From positions 27,772 to 59,775 of the forward strand of contig NZ_MKVV01000001.1 of NCBI RefSeq assembly GCF_001899645.1: DNA of 32,004 bases, given 5' to 3'. Every line of letters begins with the position of its first letter. Position 1 is the first letter of the stretch. The position numbers and the translations under genes are program-made. Under the pieces are notes generated by a model. That model worked only from the letters and a program-made list of their open reading frames with translations, was not told the origin of the DNA and made no database searches. Positions 1-7,650 of this stretch are shown piece by piece. This DNA is from Pseudonocardia sp. 73-21 (lineage in GTDB: Bacteria > Actinomycetota > Actinomycetes > Mycobacteriales > Pseudonocardiaceae).

Positions 1-78
1 CGTGCTCGCTCCAACCTTCCCTCCGGAGAACGCGTGGAGCGGACGGAGGGTGCGGCTGCGGTGACGGTCCGTGGACGG

Positions 79-993
79 TCAGGGGCAGATCGTCTCGTGG
101 CCGGCGTGGGTGACCGGCTCGATCTGCAGCGTGGTGTGGGTCAGGCCGAACTGCTCGCGCAGCGCCTCAGCCGCGACGTCGAGGACCCGGCCGTGGTCCG
201 GTGCCGCGTCATCCCCGCCGGACAGGACGAGATGCGCCGACGCCGCGGGGGTGCGGTCGTTGATCGTCCAGACATGCAGGTCGTGCACGTCCGCTACGCC
301 GGGCACGGTCAGCAGGGACCGCCGCACGGCGTCGACGTCGACGGAGTCGGGTGCGCCTTCGAGGAGGATGTGCCAGGCCTCGCGGACGAGCCGGACCGCG
401 CGGGGCACGATCAGGGCGACGATCGCGAGCGAGGCGACGGTGTCGGCGTACGGCCACCCGGTGGTGATCAGCACGATCGCGGCGGCGAGCACCCCGACCG
501 AGCCGAGCGCGTCACCGAGGACGTGCATCGCGGCGCCCCGCATGTTCATGTTCTGCCGGTCCCCACCACCGAGGATCAGCAGCGAGACGATGTTGCCCAG
601 CAGCCCGAGCACGCCCACGACCAGCATGGGCACGCCGGGCACATCCGCGGGATCGGAAAGGCGTTGCACGGCCTCCACTGCGATCCACGCGACGACCGCC
701 AGCAATGCGAGCGCGTTGAGCCCCGCCACGAGCACCTCGACCCGGCTGAACCCGTAGGTCCGCCGGGCCGTGCGCGGACGGGCGGCAAGTACCGTCGCGA
801 CGAACGCGGCCAGCAGCGCCCCGGCGTCGGTGAGCAGGTGCCCGAGATCGGCCAGCAGCGCGAGGGAACCGGTGAGCGCGGCCCCGACCGCGCCGAGCAC
901 TGCGGTGAACAGGGTCACCCCGAGCGCGGCCCCGAGCCGGTGGCGGTCGTTGTCGGACGAGTGTCCGTGCCCGTGTCCCATCGCTCCACCCAT
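79..993 (-). CDS. Cation diffusion facilitator (CDF) family metal exporter, CzcD/ZitB-like
   Basis: A 304-residue membrane protein of the CDF family, which exports Zn2+, Co2+ or Cd2+ from the cytoplasm by proton antiport. The N-terminus is His-rich (GHGHGH, residues 6-11). The metal site is visible as HxxxD in TM2 (H52, D56 in GHLLTDAG) and HxxxD in TM5 (H157, D161 in HVLGDALGS), the zinc-type arrangement. A cytoplasmic ferredoxin-like domain follows (VADVHDLHVW). I chose ATG 993. It has no clear ribosome binding site, so either the transcript is leaderless or ATG 981 is used. A short palindrome begins 6 bp upstream, suggesting control by an ArsR/SmtB sensor encoded elsewhere. The neighbouring CbtA/CbtB genes point to a Co/Zn homeostasis block. 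The family call is firm; metal preference is inferred. I see nothing in the 78 bases downstream. Confidence 0.93.
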   Translation of the reverse strand: MGGAMGHGHGHSSDNDRHRLGAALGVTLFTAVLGAVGAALTGSLALLADLGHLLTDAGALLAAFVATVLAARPRTARRTYGFSRVEVLVAGLNALALLAVVAWIAVEAVQRLSDPADVPGVPMLVVGVLGLLGNIVSLLILGGGDRQNMNMRGAAMHVLGDALGSVGVLAAAIVLITTGWPYADTVASLAIVALIVPRAVRLVREAWHILLEGAPDSVDVDAVRRSLLTVPGVADVHDLHVWTINDRTPAASAHLVLSGGDDAAPDHGRVLDVAAEALREQFGLTHTTLQIEPVTHAGHETICP

Positions 994-998
994 CTACA

Positions 999-1016
999 CA
1001 TGCGAATGTATGCATG
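999..1016. promoter_or_regulatory. Candidate ArsR/SmtB-type operator before the CDF gene
   Basis: The sequence CATGCGAATGTATGCATG has 5-bp inverted arms (CATGC/GCATG) in an AT-rich patch, conspicuous in this GC-rich window. It lies immediately upstream of the CDF start and overlaps -10-like elements on the minus strand (TACATT, TATAAAT). ArsR/SmtB metal sensors typically bind imperfect AT-rich palindromes of this size in front of CDF genes. No regulator gene is adjacent, so assignment is inference. Confidence 0.5.
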
Positions 1017-1067
1017 ATTTATACCAAGGCGGGCAACGGGACTCCAACTGCGGGCTCGCGTCCTCGG

Positions 1068-1811
1068 TCAGCTGATGGCCGGGAGTCTGGCGTCCACCCA
1101 CTGGTCACACGCGCGCGTGCGGTCGACCAGCGCGCCGAACGTCAGTCCGAGTGTGGTCCACAGCATGAGCTGCCCGCCCAGCGAAGCCAGCCGGAACCCG
1201 TAGAGCAGCGGAGCGGGGAAGGTGTCCGGAGTCTCGATGATCGCGGGCATCAGATACTCGATCACGCCGATCACCGCGACGTACACGGCGACGCCCACCA
1301 GTGTGGCGTTCCAGGTTCCCAGTCGGCTGGTGAGTTGTTGCCGCAGGGCGATGCCGGCCAGTGCGACGAGGACGGAGGCGAGAACGAGAACGAGGTACAG
1401 CCCGGTCCGCTGGGAAATCGTATCGCCGTCGTTGGAGCCGGGCGGGTTGGCCGGGTACTTGACGAACGGCACGACGAACACCACGAGGAACCCGATCAGG
1501 GCTAGCACCGCGGCCATCGCCCTCGGTGTGAGCCTGCCGAGCCGTCCCTGGGCCAGGGTGTAGACCAGCGCGAAGATCCCGCCGATCGCTACTCCGTACA
1601 CCACCACTGCCGTGGCGAGGCCTGCGGTGGACTGGACGCCGCGGGACACCAGCTCCATCTCCGGTGCATCGCCCGACGCGGCGGCGGCCTGTTCCTCGAA
1701 GGCGATGCCTCCGTTGACGCCGGGCTCGCCGAACACGAGGGCGAACAGCAATGTGGCCAGGCCGGCCAGCAAGCCGGCGATCATGCCGCGGATCAGGAGC
1801 CTGCTCATCAT
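1068..1811 (-). CDS. cbtA: CbtA family cobalt transport protein
   Basis: A roughly 247-residue, multi-TM protein matching the CbtA family, a proposed cobalt uptake component usually paired with CbtB and cobalamin genes. TM1 is near the N-terminus (IAGLLAGLATLLFALVFGEP), followed by an acidic extracytoplasmic loop and about five more hydrophobic segments. The loop segment FVKYPANPPG is typical of the family. The start is chosen at ATG 1811, with AGGA about 6 bases upstream. GTG 1814 and ATG 1808 are alternatives. The gene follows cbtB by 22 bp on the same strand, so the two form an operon driven from the palindrome at 2082-2101. The transport role is inferred from family and pairing. No cobalamin riboswitch is seen. 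Confidence 0.85.
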   Translation of the reverse strand: MMSRLLIRGMIAGLLAGLATLLFALVFGEPGVNGGIAFEEQAAAASGDAPEMELVSRGVQSTAGLATAVVVYGVAIGGIFALVYTLAQGRLGRLTPRAMAAVLALIGFLVVFVVPFVKYPANPPGSNDGDTISQRTGLYLVLVLASVLVALAGIALRQQLTSRLGTWNATLVGVAVYVAVIGVIEYLMPAIIETPDTFPAPLLYGFRLASLGGQLMLWTTLGLTFGALVDRTRACDQWVDARLPAIS

Positions 1812-1833
1812 CACGTGTCCTGCCTGCCGGGTG

Positions 1834-2049
1834 TCAGTGACAGGGGAAGCCGAGCAGGTGTCGACCGTCGTGGACGAACTCGTGGATCATGTTGCCGGAG
1901 AACACGGAAGTCGCTCCCTGGTCCATTCCGACCAGGTACAGCAGGCTCAGCATGATCACTCCGGCGAACACCGCCCACGGCAGCACCTCCCTCAGAGGCA
2001 CCGAGGCGGGAACTGCGGACTCCGCCGCGGCGGCCAGCGACTGGGTCAT
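1834..2049 (-). CDS. cbtB: CbtB family small cobalt transport subunit
   Basis: A 71-residue protein with one transmembrane segment (LPWAVFAGVIMLSLLYLVGMD) and a His/Cys-rich extracytoplasmic tail (FVHDGRHLLGFPCH) characteristic of CbtB. The tail's histidines and terminal Cys-His are plausible metal ligands. The start is ATG 2049 because AGGAGG lies about 7 bases upstream. A longer reading from 2115 would run through the palindrome and is disfavoured. It is the first gene of a cbtB-cbtA operon. Cobalt specificity is family knowledge, not shown here; the ArsR-type operator would also fit Zn or Ni/Co sensing. Confidence 0.86.
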   Translation of the reverse strand: MTQSLAAAAESAVPASVPLREVLPWAVFAGVIMLSLLYLVGMDQGATSVFSGNMIHEFVHDGRHLLGFPCH

Positions 2050-2081
2050 GGCGGACCCTCCTGTGGGCTCAAAGAACCGAT

Positions 2082-2101
2082 ATATGAACAAGTTCTCATA
2101 T
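2082..2101. promoter_or_regulatory. ArsR/SmtB-type metal-sensor operator between cbtB and the phosphatase gene
   Basis: ATATGAACAAGTTCTCATAT is a near-palindrome with ATATGA/TCATAT outer arms and an inner GAAC-AA-GTTC dyad. It closely resembles the ATATGAAC-type operators of ArsR/SmtB metal sensors. It lies between divergent genes, 33 bp from cbtB and at or before the start of the phosphatase-like gene, so one repressor could control both. It contains the -10-like sequences of the region. Confidence 0.68.
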
Positions 2102-2744
2102 GGTGACGGCCTCATCGACGACTGTCAACGACCAGACAGCGGCAGGGTCGGCGGCCTACCCTGTGCCGGTGAGTGCCCGCCTGACCCTGGTGGCCCACGG
2201 CTCGACCCGGGCCACCACCGCCGCGGCGTTCGGCGACGACGAGCCGCTCGACGAGCGCGGCCTGGCCACGGTGATCCGGGCCCGCGCCCGGCTGGGCCGG
2301 GTGAGCAGCGCGGTGTCGTCGCCCGCCCTCGCGTGCCGGCAGACGGCGTCGGCGCTCGGTCTCGACGCCGTCGTCGATCCGATGCTGGCGGACTGGGACC
2401 TGGGCCGGTGGCGTGGGCGCACGCTCGACCAGGTGGCGGCCGAGGAGCCGGCCGCGATCAGGGCCTGGCTGGGCGCGGAGACCGCCGCCCCGCACGGCGG
2501 CGAACCGCAAGCCGGACTGCTCGCCCGAGCTGCCGACTGGCTGTGCACGATCCCCGAGCGCGGGCACACCGTCGCGGTCACCCACCCGGCGATCGTTCGA
2601 GCGGTCGTCGTTGCCACCATGTCCGCTCCGGCGGCGGGTTTCTGGAGGATCGACATCTCACCCCTGACCGCCACCGTCCTGCGCGGCGGCCCGGAGCGGT
2701 GGACCGTGCGGTCCACCGGCTTGCCCCTGGACCAGGAGATCTGA
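2100..2744 (+). CDS. Histidine phosphatase superfamily protein with a degenerate RHG motif
   Basis: A 214-residue protein of the histidine phosphatase (phosphoglycerate mutase-like) superfamily. The usual N-terminal RHG motif reads AHG (A32-H33-G34), so the phospho-accepting His is present but its Arg partner is lost. Other landmarks are SSPALACRQTA (R80), DWDLGRWRG near 98-105 and the second His in VAVTHPAIVRA (H162). Phosphatases of this type often accompany CbtAB, which suggests a cobalt- or cobalamin-linked role; substrate unknown. The start is uncertain. ATG 2100 lies in the operator and would need a leaderless transcript. GTG 2163 or 2169 would begin just before the first beta strand, as is usual for the family. 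It is divergent from cbtB. Confidence 0.78.
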   Translation: MVTASSTTVNDQTAAGSAAYPVPVSARLTLVAHGSTRATTAAAFGDDEPLDERGLATVIRARARLGRVSSAVSSPALACRQTASALGLDAVVDPMLADWDLGRWRGRTLDQVAAEEPAAIRAWLGAETAAPHGGEPQAGLLARAADWLCTIPERGHTVAVTHPAIVRAVVVATMSAPAAGFWRIDISPLTATVLRGGPERWTVRSTGLPLDQEI

Positions 2745-2805
2745 ACGGCGCGGCCACTGGACGCCCGCGCGGGTCGGAGGTGGCCGGACGGGACCGCTGT
2801 GCCGT

Positions 2806-2824
2806 CTACTATCATCCGTAGTAG
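2806..2824. promoter_or_regulatory. BlaI/CopY-type operator, site A
   Basis: CTACTATCATCCGTAGTAG is an inverted repeat, CTACTA-N7-TAGTAG, in the 198-bp gap before the methyltransferase gene. It contains a -10-like TACTAT (2807-2812). It is identical at 17 of 19 positions to site B2 (23877-23895) and shares the 6-7-6 design with three other intergenic sites in the window. Assignment to the BlaI-family regulator at 25289-25690 is inference. Confidence 0.7.
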
Positions 2825-2942
2825 TTGCAGTGTCCTGAAGCGGTCCCCTGATCGGGCCGGGCCGGATCGGGTGAGGCGCTCCCTGTTCGGCGTTCGCCTG
2901 AGTTGATCACTGTGGTCGAGTTGGAAGAGGAGATGAGTCCGC

Positions 2943-3986
2943 GTGACCTTCATGCCCCCTGTTGAGCGAGCCGTGACGTTCCTGCGCGGCGCGGTGGCGG
3001 CCCGGACCCCGCAGGCGGCCCAGGGTCGACACATCGATCCGATCGACCATCCCGCGGTCGACCCCGCATCGTGGGGCGCCGGGTATGCGACGGTCTTCGC
3101 CAGCCCGGAGATGGCGACGTTCCGCAGCAATCTCACGCTGGGCGCCCGCGAGATCCGGGAGTCCGTTCTGGACGATCTGGCGACCTACCACGGCATATCC
3201 GCGGACGATGCGCTCAAGCGGTGCCTGGACTGGGAGCAGTACAGCGTCGAGGAATGGCGGTCCGCCGGCGCGGACGAGGACTCCGGCAGGCTGGAGTTCT
3301 ACCGCACCATGCAGTCGTGGAGCTTCGATCTCCTGTGGTGGGCGTACCTGCAGGCCGAGATGCACGCCGAGCCCGCCAGTGTGGTGGCGCTGCGCTTCCT
3401 CCAGGCGAATGTCGCAGGACGCCGGCACCTGGACTTCGGTGCCGGTGTCGGTGCCACCGCCCAACTCTTCGCCGCGACGGGATGGACGAGCACCCTCGCG
3501 GACCTGTCGTCCACGCTGCTCGACTTCGCCAGGTTCCGGATCGAGCGGCGGGAGCAGGACGCCCGCTACATCGACCTGCACCGGCAGGGGTTGCCCGCCG
3601 GCGCCTATGACGCGATCACGGCCATCGACACGCTGGCGCACGTGCCCGACGTCCATCGCACGGCCTGCGAACTGCACGGTGCGCTCGTGCACGGCGGGGT
3701 GCTGATCGCGAATTTCGACGTCCGCTCCCCGGCGGCCGAGACAGCGTGGCACCTGCACGACGACGATCTGCGGGCCCGGCATGATCTGCAACGGGCCGGG
3801 TTCCAGCCCATTGCCCACCTCGGCGGCGGTCTCGTCGCCTATCGGCGGGTCGACGACTACGGGCTGGTGAAGGTCCGGCGCACGGCCTGGGACTGGTTCA
3901 CGCTGGTGAGCCCGCCACGGAGGATCAGCCGTGCCGTGCCCCGCGTGCTGTTGACCAAGGGGCGCACCCTGCTGGGACCGCAATGA
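2943..3986 (+). CDS. Class I SAM-dependent methyltransferase-like protein
   Basis: A 347-residue soluble protein. Motif I of the Rossmann methyltransferase fold is clear (HLDFGAGVG, residues 162-170), followed by the acidic end of strand 2 (TLADLSS), a motif-IV-like segment (YDAITAIDTLAHVPD) and a post-motif strand (GGVLIANFDV). The first 150 residues form a helical extension with conserved-looking tryptophans. The start is GTG 2943, with GAGGAG 11 bases upstream. It follows operator site A and precedes the glycosyltransferase by 127 bp in the same direction, so co-transcription is likely. The substrate is not evident; a lipid-linked sugar or envelope component is a guess from the neighbour. 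Confidence 0.8.
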   Translation: MTFMPPVERAVTFLRGAVAARTPQAAQGRHIDPIDHPAVDPASWGAGYATVFASPEMATFRSNLTLGAREIRESVLDDLATYHGISADDALKRCLDWEQYSVEEWRSAGADEDSGRLEFYRTMQSWSFDLLWWAYLQAEMHAEPASVVALRFLQANVAGRRHLDFGAGVGATAQLFAATGWTSTLADLSSTLLDFARFRIERREQDARYIDLHRQGLPAGAYDAITAIDTLAHVPDVHRTACELHGALVHGGVLIANFDVRSPAAETAWHLHDDDLRARHDLQRAGFQPIAHLGGGLVAYRRVDDYGLVKVRRTAWDWFTLVSPPRRISRAVPRVLLTKGRTLLGPQ

Positions 3987-4113
3987 CATCGCGGACCGCA
4001 CTCCGACCGAAAGGCCTGCCCCATGTCCCCGCTGCACCCCCGAGCACAGATACGACGCGTTCCGTGGTGACGGTCTGCGGCCGTCCGACCGGGCGAGACC
4101 ATGGAGGGGTGCG

Positions 4114-5712
4114 ATGGTGAGGTCCGTGTCGGCCCCCGGCCGCCCTCGTGGGGGTCACCGCGAGGAAGCGATCATGCCGCTCCCCACCCTGCATGGCGAC
4201 CCGCTCGGGCGCTGGACGCTGGCCACGGTGGGTGTGGTCACGGTGCTGTCGGTGGTGCGGGCCGTACTGCCGATGCCGTGGTTGGGCGACATCTGGCGTC
4301 CCGCCGATACCGCGAGTATCGCGCACAACTTCTTCGTCGGCGGGATGAACCTGTTCTATCCGCAGATCGACTGGGGCGGTGCCGGCCCCGGTTATGTCGA
4401 GGCCGAGCTGCAGATCCTGCCGTGGCTGTCGGCGGCCCTGTACTTCGTGTTCGGTGAGCACGCGTGGGTCGGCCGACTTGTCTCGATGGCCTTCATGCTC
4501 GCCGGGGCCGCGGCGTTCTGGTCGCTCGGCCGACGGATCCTGCCGCCGGACGCCGCCCGGTGGGCGCTGATCGCCTTCGTCGTCTCCCCGGCCGTCATGA
4601 CCTGGGGCAACGCGTTCATGCCCGACGCGACCGTCCTGTCGTTCTACATCGCGACGCTCGCCTGCTTCCAGCGGTGGCTGACGACCGATCGGCTGCCGTG
4701 GCTGGCGGCCACAGCTGCGGCGGCGGCGATGGCCGCGTTGGCCAAGCCGACTTCCCTCCACGTGTTCCTCACATTGCTCATCTGGGTCCTGATCGCGGCA
4801 CGGGACCGGTTGCGTCGACCGTCCCTGTACCTGGCCGGTGTCGCCGCTCTGGTTGCTCCCGCGCTGTGGCTGTGGCATGCCCGCAACCTCTACCTCACCT
4901 ACGGCAACACCTTCGGGCTGGCGTCCGGTGGCGACAGCAAGTTCGGCAACATCGGGTACTGGACGTCGAAGCTGTTCTACACCGGGAACGTGACGATCGA
5001 GACCCTGCTCATCTTCGGTGTGACCGGTGTACCCCTCGCCGCACTGGGTGCGTGGTTGGCCTGGCGGCAACGCGGGCCGGTCATCCTCGCCGCGGGAATC
5101 CCGGCACTGGTGGTCTTCTACTTCGCGGTGGCCCGCTACAGCCAGGAGGAAGGCCCCCAATACCACATCTTCTCGTTGCCGTTCGCGGCCATCCTCACCG
5201 GCATCGGTCTGGCCGGAATCGGGCAGTGGCTTCGTCGGCGCTCCACGGCGACGGTGCGGGTCGGTCTGGCCGCTGTCGCGGTGCTCGCGCTGTTCGCGGC
5301 GAGCGCGAACGTCCTCGCCCAGTCCTTCCGCGACCGCAGCGGTGTCTACGGCACGTGTTCGAGCCTGCTCGCGCAGGTCTCGGCGCCGACGGACCTGGTC
5401 ATGGTGAGCACGACCAGCGAGTCGACCGTTCGTGGGCTCCCGAACAACTTTCAGGAGCCCACCATCTTCTACCTGAGCGGCCGGAAGGGGTGGAGCCTGG
5501 CGGCTGATCAGCATCAGCCGGCGATCGTGCGGGACTATGTCGGCCGGGGCGCGAAGTACCTCGTCGTCTATGACCCGTCCCTGGTCCCAGCGGCGAGCCC
5601 CCTCTCGGGATGGCTGTCGAGGAACGCCGAGCAGGTCCGTTCGTCAGCCGCGGACGGATGTGACATCTGGAGGACCCGACCCGACGCGGCCACCGTCAGC
5701 GCAGGAAGCTGA
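4114..5712 (+). CDS. GT39/ArnT-like polytopic membrane glycosyltransferase
   Basis: About 532 residues with 10 or more hydrophobic segments and a soluble C-terminal domain, the layout of GT-C transferases that use polyprenyl-phosphate sugars outside the membrane. The first extracytoplasmic loop holds an acidic residue near the membrane (WRPADTASIAHNFF), as expected of the family. Other family-like landmarks are an ALAKPTSLH segment and a C-terminal domain (from about residue 415) with an alpha/beta look (TDLVMVST, KYLVVYDPS). ATG 4114 has GGAGGGG just upstream; ATG 4174 with GAGGAAG is an equally good start. It overlaps the convergent lytic-enzyme gene by 17 bp. Donor and acceptor are unknown. 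It is probably controlled from site A with the methyltransferase. Confidence 0.78.
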   Translation: MVRSVSAPGRPRGGHREEAIMPLPTLHGDPLGRWTLATVGVVTVLSVVRAVLPMPWLGDIWRPADTASIAHNFFVGGMNLFYPQIDWGGAGPGYVEAELQILPWLSAALYFVFGEHAWVGRLVSMAFMLAGAAAFWSLGRRILPPDAARWALIAFVVSPAVMTWGNAFMPDATVLSFYIATLACFQRWLTTDRLPWLAATAAAAAMAALAKPTSLHVFLTLLIWVLIAARDRLRRPSLYLAGVAALVAPALWLWHARNLYLTYGNTFGLASGGDSKFGNIGYWTSKLFYTGNVTIETLLIFGVTGVPLAALGAWLAWRQRGPVILAAGIPALVVFYFAVARYSQEEGPQYHIFSLPFAAILTGIGLAGIGQWLRRRSTATVRVGLAAVAVLALFAASANVLAQSFRDRSGVYGTCSSLLAQVSAPTDLVMVSTTSESTVRGLPNNFQEPTIFYLSGRKGWSLAADQHQPAIVRDYVGRGAKYLVVYDPSLVPAASPLSGWLSRNAEQVRSSAADGCDIWRTRPDAATVSAGS

Positions 5713-6805
5713 CGTGCAGGTGGTCGTAGTGGCCGCCCACCGGGTCGGACGGGTCGTAGACACCGCCCCCGGTGTACTCCTGCCCCCAGCCGCCGGAATC
5801 GGGACGACCCGGCGTCCAGATGCGGCCCTGCCAGATCACGTAGGAGACCTGCAGGGTCGCGGCGTTGCTGCGGAACCAGCCCGCCGCACGCCATCCGTTC
5901 TCGAGATCGACGCCCGTGGCGAACCGGCCGGCCATACCGGGGAAGAGGTCGCATCCCTTGCCGAGCGGGTGGTCACTGGTCGGGTTCGCGGGACGAGGGG
6001 CGAAGCACCCGGCCGACCGGATCATCCGGCCCTTGCGGAGCCCACCGAACGCGGATTCGGCCTGCATCAGGGCACTGCGGGTGACCGCGGTGACGCAGCC
6101 GTTCGTCGTGGGATCGTCCGCGACGCAGCCGGGGGGCGCGTCGGGGAGACCCGCCACGGCACCGGCCGGGACGCATGGTCTGACAGGGCCCCCGGCCGTC
6201 GCTCGGTCGACCCCGGCGAGCAGGTCGGCGGCGTCCTGCTCCCAGCGGGCGTAGGCGAGGGGGAACGCCGAACGCTGAACGGACTGCGCGGCTTGCCACA
6301 ACGGCATCGTCGTCCAGCCGGGGATGGTGACGAGACGGGTGAAGAACTGCGTTGCGGCATAGTCGGGGGTGAGGATCTGTGCGGGGGAGCCCCACCCCTG
6401 CGAGGGCCGTTGCTGGAAGAGGCCGAGGGAGTCCCGGTCCCCGTAGTCGAGGTTGCGCAGCCCGGATTCCTGCAGCGCGGTGGCCAGCGCGACCCAGAGT
6501 CCCCGGTCGGGCACCTGCAGGCGGCGTCCGGTGGCGACGATGACGGCGGCGTTGCGGCGTTGCTCGTCGTCGGCGGCGGCGGGTCCGCTCGGGTCGATGG
6601 GTACCGACCCCGCCTGGTCTGTACACGTCGCGGTGACCGCCGACGGCCACCCGGCCATCCACAGGACGGCGGCTGCACCGACGGCGAGGACCCCGACGAG
6701 CAGCGCGACGACGGCCAGCATCCCTGCGAGCCGGAGCAGCCCGCGACGGACGGCCAGCGCGGCGAAGGTGCCGCCGCTCAGCCCGTCGCGGCGATGTCCG
6801 TCCAC
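5696..6805 (-). CDS. Membrane-anchored lytic transglycosylase-like wall enzyme with M15-like C-terminal domain
   Basis: A 369-residue protein with one N-terminal TM segment (about 25-50) and an extracytoplasmic body. Residues about 85-180 look like a lysozyme/transglycosylase-like domain: ALATALQESGLRNL supplies a candidate catalytic Glu (E113), followed by SLGLFQQRP. The C-terminal domain carries SDHPLGKGCDLFPG and HYDHLHVSF, the His/Asp arrangement of zinc peptidases of the M15/ARB_07466-like group, and shares YVIWQ-type segments with the protein at 22821-23813. GTG 6805 is the best in-frame start, overlapping the preceding gene by 28 bp. It is last in the copper-oxidase gene set, and the link between wall cleavage and that set is unexplained. 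Genes of this type are sometimes labelled heavy metal transporter, which the domains do not support. Confidence 0.78.
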   Translation of the reverse strand: MDGHRRDGLSGGTFAALAVRRGLLRLAGMLAVVALLVGVLAVGAAAVLWMAGWPSAVTATCTDQAGSVPIDPSGPAAADDEQRRNAAVIVATGRRLQVPDRGLWVALATALQESGLRNLDYGDRDSLGLFQQRPSQGWGSPAQILTPDYAATQFFTRLVTIPGWTTMPLWQAAQSVQRSAFPLAYARWEQDAADLLAGVDRATAGGPVRPCVPAGAVAGLPDAPPGCVADDPTTNGCVTAVTRSALMQAESAFGGLRKGRMIRSAGCFAPRPANPTSDHPLGKGCDLFPGMAGRFATGVDLENGWRAAGWFRSNAATLQVSYVIWQGRIWTPGRPDSGGWGQEYTGGGVYDPSDPVGGHYDHLHVSFLR

Positions 6806-7650
6806 GTCCTTCCCGCATCCTCGGTGGAGCGCACGGCCCGGTCGGTGGCGACGACGTACCGGTCGGGACCGAGGACCGCGAACGCCTGCGGCGCCCCGCC
6901 CGCCGAGGTTCCGCCGGTCCACGTCGTGCCCGAGAACGCCCACGGGGTGCCCGCAGCATCCACGCCCGCGAGTGTGGTGGAGCCGCCACCCCCGATGCGC
7001 GGCGCGTGCCCGATCAGGATGAGCGGGCGGGGTGGCTGCACCGGCAGCGCGGCGAACGTCCGCCCGCCGTCGGTGCTGGTGAGCAGGCCCTCGGCGGTGG
7101 TCGCGATGACCCGTTGTCCGCTGTCCGGATCCGCGGCCAGCGCTCCCACGTCGGTGACGGTGGCGCCGTCGGCCCAGGTGCGGCCGGCGTCGTCGCTGCG
7201 CAGGATCGTGCGGCGCGCGGGGTCCCAGCCGTAGACGGTGCCGCCGCCGGCGGACAGGGCGTGGAAGTCGGTCTCGCCACTCAGGGAGACCGACTTCCAG
7301 CTGGTTCCGCCGTCGTCGCTGCGGATCAGACCGAGATCGGCCGGTCCCGGAGCGTCCGGTCCCGGGTGTCCGCTGCCCAGGAAGGTGTCGGGTCCGACTA
7401 CGGTGAAACCCATCGTGTCCTGCACGGGGCCGGGCACCCGGCTCGCGCCGCTTGGCCCGAGCCGGAAGATCCCGGTGTGCGTGGCGGCGTAGACCTGTCC
7501 GTCGGCCGGATTGTTGCCCAGGCCGTGGACGTGGACCAGCCCGCCGCTGCGGTCGCCGCCGGGGGAGCCGGCATCGGAGCCCCGCCCACCGCATCCCGTC
7601 ACCAGCAGGAGGAGCAGCGCGGCTGCCGCCGCGGGTCCGCTCCTGCTCAC
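6778..7650 (-). CDS. Asp-box (BNR-repeat) lipoprotein, F510_1955-type glycosylhydrolase-like
   Basis: A 290-residue exported lipoprotein: an alanine/leucine-rich signal ends in lipobox LVTGC. The mature part begins with HVHGLGNNPADGQVYAATHTGIF and holds four Asp-box motifs (SDDGGTSW, SDDAGRTW, STDGGRTF, STEDAGRTW), predicting a beta-propeller like sortilin or sialidase folds. Proteins of this F510_1955 group commonly sit beside multicopper oxidases and DUF305 genes in actinobacteria; enzymatic activity is not established from sequence. The GTG start at 7650 overlaps the stop of the oxidase gene by 4 bp, so the two are translationally coupled. Confidence 0.83.
   Translation of the reverse strand: MSRSGPAAAAALLLLLVTGCGGRGSDAGSPGGDRSGGLVHVHGLGNNPADGQVYAATHTGIFRLGPSGASRVPGPVQDTMGFTVVGPDTFLGSGHPGPDAPGPADLGLIRSDDGGTSWKSVSLSGETDFHALSAGGGTVYGWDPARRTILRSDDAGRTWADGATVTDVGALAADPDSGQRVIATTAEGLLTSTDGGRTFAALPVQPPRPLILIGHAPRIGGGGSTTLAGVDAAGTPWAFSGTTWTGGTSAGGAPQAFAVLGPDRYVVATDRAVRSTEDAGRTWTDIAATG

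Noticed and set aside
1815..2160. Possible cobalamin riboswitch before cbtBA
   Set aside because: The leader is short, no B12-box-like sequence is visible, and the palindrome at 2082-2101 accounts for regulation.
5537..7234. Long plus-strand open frame opposite the lytic enzyme and Asp-box genes
   Set aside because: Its translation is low-complexity Gly/Arg/Pro/Val without domains, and it mirrors strongly supported minus-strand genes; typical antisense shadow in high-GC DNA.
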